Source: an uncultured Cellvibrionales bacterium
GTDB taxonomy: Bacteria > Pseudomonadota > Gammaproteobacteria > Pseudomonadales > UBA7239
Direction of reading: 5' to 3'
Length of the DNA: 41,226 nucleotides
Assembly (NCBI GenBank): GCA_937864065.1
Contig: CALMIC010000276.1
Span: forward strand, 1 to 41,226
In this document: positions 35,953 to 41,226 of the stretch, piece by piece
Position numbering within the stretch: the stretch's first letter is position 1
Layout: the number at the start of each line of letters is the position of its first letter
Made by a program: the position numbers and the translations under genes
Notes under the pieces: generated by a model
What the model saw: the letters and a program-made list of their open reading frames with translations, nothing else
Database searches by the model: none
What the model was told of the DNA's origin: nothing

Positions 35953-36971
35953 TCGCGACTGAACCAGTTCAGTGACTTGCGCCAACTGCCGAGCAGCGCG
36001 TTTTCCGGGATGATGGCGACCATGTCGCGCAAGGCGTCGTCAAGATCCCCGCCCTGGACATGCAGTTGCGCCTTGGTTGCCGCGCTATCGATGAAAATCT
36101 CTCGGAACAGCAGCTCGGCCATACCGTTCAGCTCGATGCCGACCTGCTTGCCGAACAGTACCCCGACGAAATGCCCCAGCGCGGTGATATCGCGGAAGAC
36201 ACCGTCACTGACTGGCAGCACGCGGCAATCCTTGCGCCCCACAATGGGACACAGGCGCTGCATCAGTTGCACGTAGGTGAGGTTCTCATCGCCGACCGGC
36301 AGCGACACACTGTGCTGCGGATAACGCAAGGCACCGACCACAGCCTGCGCCAGCGCCTGCACCGACAGCATGCTGGCGCCGCCGCGGATGCACATCAGCG
36401 GCGTGCCGGCACGCACGTAGTTCACCAGCGCGGACCATTGCGACTCGCGGTGCGGTGCCGCACCGAACACCCATGGCACATGCAGGGTCACCAGCACGGT
36501 GTCGCTGTTGCTCACGGCAGCGTGTGAGACGCGATCCTGTTCGACCCGCGAACGGATGTACGGGTGCCGCTTGGCCAGGGCCAGCGCGGGCTCCTCACGG
36601 TCGAGCCAGGCAAAGATCGAGTTCAGCAGCACGGCACGGCGCACGCCCGCTTCGGCCGCTGCGGCAAACAACGCCGCACAAGGACTGACATTGGCCTCAT
36701 GGAAAAACGTGTCGGCATCGCCGCGCACCTCGCTGCGCTCGTCGGCACCGGCGGCAAACACCACGCCATCCACACCGCGCAACAGTCCGGCGTAATCAGC
36801 CGCTTGCAACTGGCCGACGTCACCGGCCAGCGCCTCGACGCCGTCCCCGAACAGTTCGCCAACGCCAGCTGTATCCCGGCATAGCACGGCGACATCGTCA
36901 CCCTGTGCCTGCAATGCCCGCACGATGTGATAGCCGATAAAACCGGTGCCGCCGATGACCAGTACGCGCAT
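35949..36971 (-). CDS. NAD(P)-dependent epimerase/dehydratase family protein (extended SDR)
   Basis: 340 residues. The N-terminal Rossmann motif GGTGFIG (7-13) and DVGQLQAADY (51-60) fit an extended short-chain dehydrogenase acting on nucleotide sugars or similar. At the usual active-site position the sequence is Y138-IRS-R142 rather than YxxxK, so the catalytic lysine may be replaced and the enzyme could be an atypical or non-catalytic member. The ATG follows a short AGGCGA stretch. Its 3' end is coupled to the membrane protein gene by a 4-base overlap. The substrate is unknown. Confidence 0.8.
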   Translation of the reverse strand: MRVLVIGGTGFIGYHIVRALQAQGDDVAVLCRDTAGVGELFGDGVEALAGDVGQLQAADYAGLLRGVDGVVFAAGADERSEVRGDADTFFHEANVSPCAALFAAAAEAGVRRAVLLNSIFAWLDREEPALALAKRHPYIRSRVEQDRVSHAAVSNSDTVLVTLHVPWVFGAAPHRESQWSALVNYVRAGTPLMCIRGGASMLSVQALAQAVVGALRYPQHSVSLPVGDENLTYVQLMQRLCPIVGRKDCRVLPVSDGVFRDITALGHFVGVLFGKQVGIELNGMAELLFREIFIDSAATKAQLHVQGGDLDDALRDMVAIIPENALLGSWRKSLNWFSRE

Positions 36972-37081
36972 GATTCGCCTGCCCCAATGATGGCGGCAGT
37001 ATAAGCGATGCCCCCGGTTGCACGGCCGGCAACGGCACGGAAGAATGGCAGCTTCACCGTCACCCCACCGGAAGCCCCCCT

Positions 37082-37876
37082 GTGATTTTCCTGCTCTACC
37101 TGCTGGTCGGCGTCATTGCCGGCGTCCTGGCCGGCCTGTTCGGCGTCGGTGGCGGCACCATCATCGTGCCGGCGCTGCTGCTGTGCTTCCAGTGGCAGGC
37201 CGTACCGGCCGGATTGCAGACCCACCTCGCCATCGGCACCTCGCTGGCGACAATCGTCATCACCTCCGTCAGCTCGACACTGGCGCACCACCGCGCCGGT
37301 GCCGTGCGCTGGCCCGTGGCACTCTGGCTCACACCCGGCATCGCCGCCGGCGTGTGGGCCGGCGCGTTTGTGGCTGCCGCGCTACCCGGGGAACAGCTGC
37401 AGCGGCTGTTCGGTCTGTTCGCCTGGCTGATCGCCATGCAGATGTGGTTTGGCTGGCAACCCGCCGGCCATAGCGAGGTACCGGGCAAGGGCGGCCTGAC
37501 GCTGGCCGGCGCGGTGATCGGCGGCGTGTCGGCGCTGTTCGGCATCGGTGGCGGCTCACTGACCGTGCCGTTCCTCAGCTGGTGCCGCGTGCGCATGCAG
37601 GAAGCCGTCGCCACTGCCGCGGCCTGCGGCTTTCCCATCGCGCTGGTCGGCGCACTGGGCTACGCCTACCAGGGCTGGTCACAGGCCGGGCTGCCACCGC
37701 ACTCGGCAGGGTTCGTCTACCTGCCGGCCCTGCTGGGCATCGCCATCACCAGCCTGCCCTGCGCACGCGTCGGGGCACGCCTGGCACACCGCTGGCCAGC
37801 GGCCACACTGAAAAAAGTCTTTGCCGGGTTCCTGCTGCTGATCGGCGCACTGCTGCTGGCGGGTATCGGGCATTGA
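37082..37876 (+). CDS. TauE/SafE family permease
   Basis: 264 residues and about eight membrane helices in two inverted halves. Each half opens with the family signature: GLFGVGGGTIIVPALL (about 18-33) and ALFGIGGGSLTVPFLS (about 152-167). Members move sulfite, sulfonates or other organic anions across the inner membrane. The start is a GTG at 37082 with GGAAG upstream, divergent from the epimerase across 110 bases. No sulfur-metabolism gene is nearby, so the substrate is open. Confidence 0.9.
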   Translation: MIFLLYLLVGVIAGVLAGLFGVGGGTIIVPALLLCFQWQAVPAGLQTHLAIGTSLATIVITSVSSTLAHHRAGAVRWPVALWLTPGIAAGVWAGAFVAAALPGEQLQRLFGLFAWLIAMQMWFGWQPAGHSEVPGKGGLTLAGAVIGGVSALFGIGGGSLTVPFLSWCRVRMQEAVATAAACGFPIALVGALGYAYQGWSQAGLPPHSAGFVYLPALLGIAITSLPCARVGARLAHRWPAATLKKVFAGFLLLIGALLLAGIGH

Positions 37877-37961
37877 CAGCAAGTCTTTGACTTTTGTCCT
37901 GTGCAGATGCGCTCTGAACAGCCACAATGGAATAACAATATCTACCAGGAGCACACCTGCC

Positions 37962-38357
37962 ATGACCGCATCAATCACCCGCAAGCCATACCTCGCCGCG
38001 GCAATAACGATCACCCTGGGGCTGGCGGGCTGCGCGTCTGATGTCAAACCGCAATATGTCTCGCCAGCGCAATACCAGTCCTTCAGCTGCGACCAGCTGC
38101 ACAGCGAGTATGACCGCATCACCCGCTACATCGAGGGCGGTGTCAGCACACCGTCGTCCACCAGTGTCGGCGTCGGTGTCGGCGGCGGTATCAGCAGTGG
38201 CGGCTGGGGCTTCGGGCCCAGTGTGTCGATCGGTGTCGGCCAGGCGCGCCGCGCCAGGCAGGCGGAACTGGCCCGTGTGCTAGGCGAACAGGAAGCTATT
38301 GCCATCGCGGCCGGGAACAAGGGCTGCCCGATCGCCGCTGCGCGCAAGCCGCGCTGA
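37962..38357 (+). CDS. Small glycine-rich lipoprotein
   Basis: 131 residues. The lipoprotein signal ends LGLAGC with lipidated C24. After the lipobox come YVSPAQYQSFSCDQLHSEYDRI (helical, one cysteine), a glycine/serine/valine-rich stretch (about 62-92, VGVGVGGGISSGGWGFGP) and a helical Ala/Arg-rich tail with a further cysteine (NKGCPIAA). AGGAG lies about 10 bases upstream of the ATG at 37962. The glycine stretch resembles glycine-zipper segments of envelope proteins. The family is not recognised. Confidence 0.8.
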   Translation: MTASITRKPYLAAAITITLGLAGCASDVKPQYVSPAQYQSFSCDQLHSEYDRITRYIEGGVSTPSSTSVGVGVGGGISSGGWGFGPSVSIGVGQARRARQAELARVLGEQEAIAIAAGNKGCPIAAARKPR

Positions 38358-38389
38358 ACCCGGCACATCAACAGACCGGGGTGCCCGCC

Positions 38390-39931
38390 ATGAAAAACGC
38401 CATTGCTATTGCCAGCTTATGCCTGTTGCCGGGCATCGTGCTCGGCAGCACTGCCAACCTGCGCAGTGACTTCAACGCCGACGGCCAGGCTGACCAGCTG
38501 TGGCACAACACTATCAACGGCAAGAGCCAGGTCTGGTTGTCAGGCAAGGCCGGCAAGAAGTTGCCAGTAGCGCCGATGGCTGACCTGGACTGGTTCGTCG
38601 CCGGTTATGGCGACTTCAACGGTGACAACACGGCCGACATCCTCTGGCGCAATATCAGCACGGGCGCAAACACGATCTGGTTGTCTGTCAACAGCGAAAC
38701 CCCGCAAGCCGTCACGACACTCGCCGGTGACAACTGGACGGTAGCAGGTATCGCTGATTTCAATGGCGATGGCAGTGACGACATCCTGTGGCACAACACG
38801 TCAAACAACAGCAGCGTGATCTGGCTCGCAGCAGACTCAGCCGCGACACAGTCCTTGGACGATATGCCATCCAGCGACTGGCATATCGTCGGCATTGGCG
38901 ACTACAACGGCGACGGCAAGGCCGACGTGCTGTGGCGCAACATGGCGAGTGGCGAGAACATCGTGTGGTATAGCGCGGACTCCGCCACGCCACTCACATT
39001 GTCCGCGCTCCCCGACCAGCACTGGCAAGTGGCGGCCAGTGCCGACTTCAATGGCGACGGCGCTGACGACATCCTCTGGTACAACAACGCCACTGGCGAA
39101 ACGGTGCTGTGGCCGTCAGCGAACCCGGCCAATGCCATCACCCTGACGACGCAAACGGACCTGGCCTGGGTCATTGCCAATGCCGCGGATTACGACGGCG
39201 ACAGCAAGGCCGACATCCTCTGGCGCAACCGGCAGAGCGGCAAGAACCTGCTGTGGTTGTCCGGTGACAGCAACACACCACTGAAACTGGCGGCGCGCTC
39301 TGCCAAAAAATGGGAAGCGAGCAGTGTGCAGAAAGTCCACCTGACCACCGCCGGCGAAATCACCTGTACCGTGAGCAAACCCTGCACACCGCAGTTGTGG
39401 CTGCACACCTGGGGTGGCTTGCCGCCCTACCATTACCAGCACGACACCTTCCGCAACGGCACCACACCCCCCGGCACCGTGATCGGTCTCGACGGGCACC
39501 TCGCCGGCACGCCGACACGCACGGGCAAATACACTTTCGGCCTCTGCGCGGTTGACCTCGGCGGCAACTTTGACTGCCAGCCAGTGCGGGTGATTGTGAA
39601 ACCGGTGCAGCTGGTGAAGATCCAGATCTATACCGACATCAAGCCGTACAACTCGATGCTCGTCACTTTCGACGACAAGGTGATCCGCGAAACCACCAGC
39701 ATAGGGGCAAACAGCACACAGGCGATACAATCGGTTGTTATCAGCACCACCGTTGGCGAGCACACGATGTGTTTCACGCCCACCGCCGACAACTATTACT
39801 GCGATACCTACTTCAACAACTGGCTGCCTTCGAAATACCACAGAGTCACACCATCGGACGTCTGCTACGGGCTCGACATCGCCTGGCAAACCGGCGTGAA
39901 GCAGTGCTGGCCTGTGACCGTGCAGCCGTAA
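38390..39931 (+). CDS. Secreted FG-GAP/VCBS-type repeat protein
   Basis: 513 residues. A signal peptide (about 1-20) is followed by six tandem repeats of exactly 48 residues, each starting at a calcium-loop motif D-[FY]-N/D-x-D-G/N-x-x-D (D27, D75, D123, D171, D219, D267) and continuing DILWRN...G...WLS, as in FG-GAP/VCBS blades. From about 330 an Ig-like region (GGLPPYHYQHDTF, LDGHLAGTPTRTGKYTFGL) resembles He_PIG putative Ig domains. The last 100 residues are unknown and hold four cysteines. Six blades could close a propeller. It is probably a secreted or surface Ca-dependent binding protein. The ATG at 38390 is preferred over a GTG at 38381. Confidence 0.85.
   Translation: MKNAIAIASLCLLPGIVLGSTANLRSDFNADGQADQLWHNTINGKSQVWLSGKAGKKLPVAPMADLDWFVAGYGDFNGDNTADILWRNISTGANTIWLSVNSETPQAVTTLAGDNWTVAGIADFNGDGSDDILWHNTSNNSSVIWLAADSAATQSLDDMPSSDWHIVGIGDYNGDGKADVLWRNMASGENIVWYSADSATPLTLSALPDQHWQVAASADFNGDGADDILWYNNATGETVLWPSANPANAITLTTQTDLAWVIANAADYDGDSKADILWRNRQSGKNLLWLSGDSNTPLKLAARSAKKWEASSVQKVHLTTAGEITCTVSKPCTPQLWLHTWGGLPPYHYQHDTFRNGTTPPGTVIGLDGHLAGTPTRTGKYTFGLCAVDLGGNFDCQPVRVIVKPVQLVKIQIYTDIKPYNSMLVTFDDKVIRETTSIGANSTQAIQSVVISTTVGEHTMCFTPTADNYYCDTYFNNWLPSKYHRVTPSDVCYGLDIAWQTGVKQCWPVTVQP
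38468..39331 (+). repeat. Six in-frame 144-bp tandem coding repeats
   Basis: The Asp codon opening each calcium loop falls at 38468, 38612, 38756, 38900, 39044 and 39188, an exact 144-base period with no insertion or deletion. The units have diverged in sequence, so they are old duplications kept in phase by structure. Confidence 0.9.
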
Positions 39932-39943
39932 GCGGCGGAGCGT

Positions 39944-41226
39944 TTACTGCACACCGACCTGCAATTCGAGTTCGACGGTCTTGCCGCCGGCAACATTGTC
40001 CTCGCCGGCGATCTGGCGGCTTTCGCCGGTCAGCTTGAGCCCACGCGCTTTCGCATCGGCATGCAATTGCGCAAACGCGAGCGCGACACCGTCCGGTGAG
40101 CCCTGGTACTGGCGCACAGCGCACTTGAAGCCCTTGTCACGCACCAGCTGGTAACGGCCAGACGGCGGCGGGTTGCCGGTGACCGGGAAGCCGAAACGCA
40201 CGCGGATTTTTTCTGCGCCCTGCTCCAGCGGCTCCGGAAAGATGATGTGCATCGGGCCGCTGATCTTGCCGCCGTTCTTCACAATGGTGATGCCTAGCCT
40301 TGTTGCCAGGCCGACCATCTGGCTCGACATTTCGTCTGCCGTGAGCTTGTAGTCCCCCAGGTACAGCTGGCGGGATTCGGTGGTCTTGATCTCCAGCGCC
40401 GCCGACGGGTTGCCCTGGATATTCGCCAGTGCGGCCGTATCAAGCGCAGCGCTGGCCGGCGCCGACTCCACTGCCGCCGGCTGCGGCGATCCCGAATCTT
40501 CCGCCGGCACCGCAGCAGCGACCTCTTGTTCAGTTTCCGTTTCGGCTGCACCGGCATCCGCAGGCGCTGTGCTGCGCTGGCTGTCCGGCATCGCCGCCGC
40601 AAAGATCGAGCTGGTACCCGCAGAGGAGCACGGCCCGGCCACGCCGGCTTTCTCGCGCTCGGTGGCCGGCTCCGCTTTCATGAAAGCCAGCCATTGCGCG
40701 GCATCGCCGGCCCCGCCGACCAGCGTCGCATTGATGAAGGAGCGGCGCGCGAGTTCATTGTCGCCGAGCTTGAGCTGGCTGATGCCGAGCAGCAGGTTCG
40801 CGCGCGCCACCAGGCGATCGGGCAGGCCGGCCTCACAGGCATCCAGCACCAGCTGCTGCATCGGTTGCCACTGCTGCTTTTCCATCTGCAACTGCGCCAG
40901 GTGCAGCTGCAATTCGACATCGTTGCTGCCACTGGCAGCCTTGGCCAGTGCCGCTTCAGCTTTCTCGCGCTCACCCGCCTGCATCCACAGGCGGAACAGG
41001 CGGTCATTGATCTTGCTACCCGATTTCAGCCGGCCACTGGCAATGGCCTCTTCCAGCACCCGCGCACCACGGCCGGGAATATTGTTGACGGAATAGAGAT
41101 CGCTCAGCAGCAGGATGTCCTGTTCGCGGAACGGGATCCCCTTTTCCCAAGCCAGCGCCATCACATCCAGTGCCTGTGCATGCTTGCCGCCTTTCAGGTA
41201 CAGCGACACCCACTGCTGCCACAATT
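39944..41226 (-). CDS. TonB2-type TPR protein with C-terminal GyrI-like domain (N-terminus outside window)
   Basis: At least 427 residues are visible; the frame runs off the window edge, so the start is missing. The first 190 residues are TPR-like helices (WVSLYLKGGKHAQALDVMALAWEKG, DLYSVNNIPGRGARVLEEAIASG, WMQAGEREKAEAALAKAA, LLLGISQLKLGDNELARRSF) close in pattern to the tetratricopeptide protein that follows TonB2-ExbB-ExbD in many marine gammaproteobacteria. A low-complexity Ala/Glu/Ser/Pro linker (about 195-260) leads to a C-terminal domain (about 265-426) resembling GyrI/SOUL-like folds (FPEPLEQGAEKIRVRFGFPVTG, RQYQGSPDGVALAFAQLHADA). It converges on the repeat-protein gene with a 12-base gap. 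Confidence 0.75.
   Translation of the reverse strand, partial: LWQQWVSLYLKGGKHAQALDVMALAWEKGIPFREQDILLLSDLYSVNNIPGRGARVLEEAIASGRLKSGSKINDRLFRLWMQAGEREKAEAALAKAASGSNDVELQLHLAQLQMEKQQWQPMQQLVLDACEAGLPDRLVARANLLLGISQLKLGDNELARRSFINATLVGGAGDAAQWLAFMKAEPATEREKAGVAGPCSSAGTSSIFAAAMPDSQRSTAPADAGAAETETEQEVAAAVPAEDSGSPQPAAVESAPASAALDTAALANIQGNPSAALEIKTTESRQLYLGDYKLTADEMSSQMVGLATRLGITIVKNGGKISGPMHIIFPEPLEQGAEKIRVRFGFPVTGNPPPSGRYQLVRDKGFKCAVRQYQGSPDGVALAFAQLHADAKARGLKLTGESRQIAGEDNVAGGKTVELELQVGVQ

Overview
The window looks like the chromosome of a free-living, GC-rich gammaproteobacterium of the Pseudomonas/Cellvibrio side of the class. This rests on conserved gene neighbourhoods: qmcA-nfeD, rpsP-rimM-trmD-rplS followed by xerD-dsbC, asmA-mutY-yggX-tRNA-Phe, and secA-argJ-Nudix/ThiE. 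I see no insertion sequence, prophage, CRISPR array, rRNA or replication origin. Genes are packed tightly. No gap exceeds about 200 bases, and the two longest gaps (2496-2695 and 23069-23269) are both divergent promoter regions.

Layout. 1-2495 (minus): qmcA-nfeD, a membrane-anchored unknown and the start of a lipid A type acyltransferase. 2696-4686 (plus): the S16/RimM/TrmD/L19 translation operon, closed by a clear terminator. 4730-9529 (plus): xerD, dsbC, an AsmA-family gene, mutY, yggX and tRNA-Phe with its own promoter. 9588-11760: a structured leader, then argD and argF. 11757-23068 (minus): a continuous run of nine genes. Read in the direction of transcription, these are a Fiu-type receptor, a PiuC hydroxylase, an MltF-type lytic transglycosylase, an NTF2-like protein, a second TonB-dependent receptor, the 2Fe-2S and Tat-exported molybdenum subunits of an IorAB-type oxidoreductase, an XdhC maturation factor and a MocA-like cytidylyltransferase. 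23152-29285: three Fur boxes, a divergent Cys/His-rich unknown, and a minus-strand iron block tonB-exbB-exbD-hemP-receptor-PepSY reductase with a strong Fur box in front of tonB. 29293-36971 (minus): Nudix/ThiE fusion, argJ, secA, a polytopic membrane protein and an SDR-type epimerase. 37082-39931 (plus): a TauE/SafE permease, a glycine-rich lipoprotein and a secreted protein with six exact 48-residue calcium-type repeats. 39944-41226 (minus): the C-terminal part of a TPR protein of the kind linked to TonB2 systems, carrying a GyrI-like domain.

How it works together. Fe-siderophores would enter through the Fiu-like and FhuE-like receptors, energised by TonB-ExbB-ExbD. PiuC and the PepSY membrane protein are typical partners for processing or reducing ferric siderophores. 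The most unusual part is 11757-20059, where a TonB-dependent receptor is joined by a 1-base gap to a periplasmic molybdenum hydroxylase that has its own cofactor-maturation genes. The run also contains an NTF2-like protein translationally coupled to a lytic transglycosylase. I read it as a possible uptake-and-oxidation system for an unidentified, probably aromatic, substrate that may be tied to iron status. This is inference. argD, argF and argJ supply arginine synthesis steps from two separate operons.
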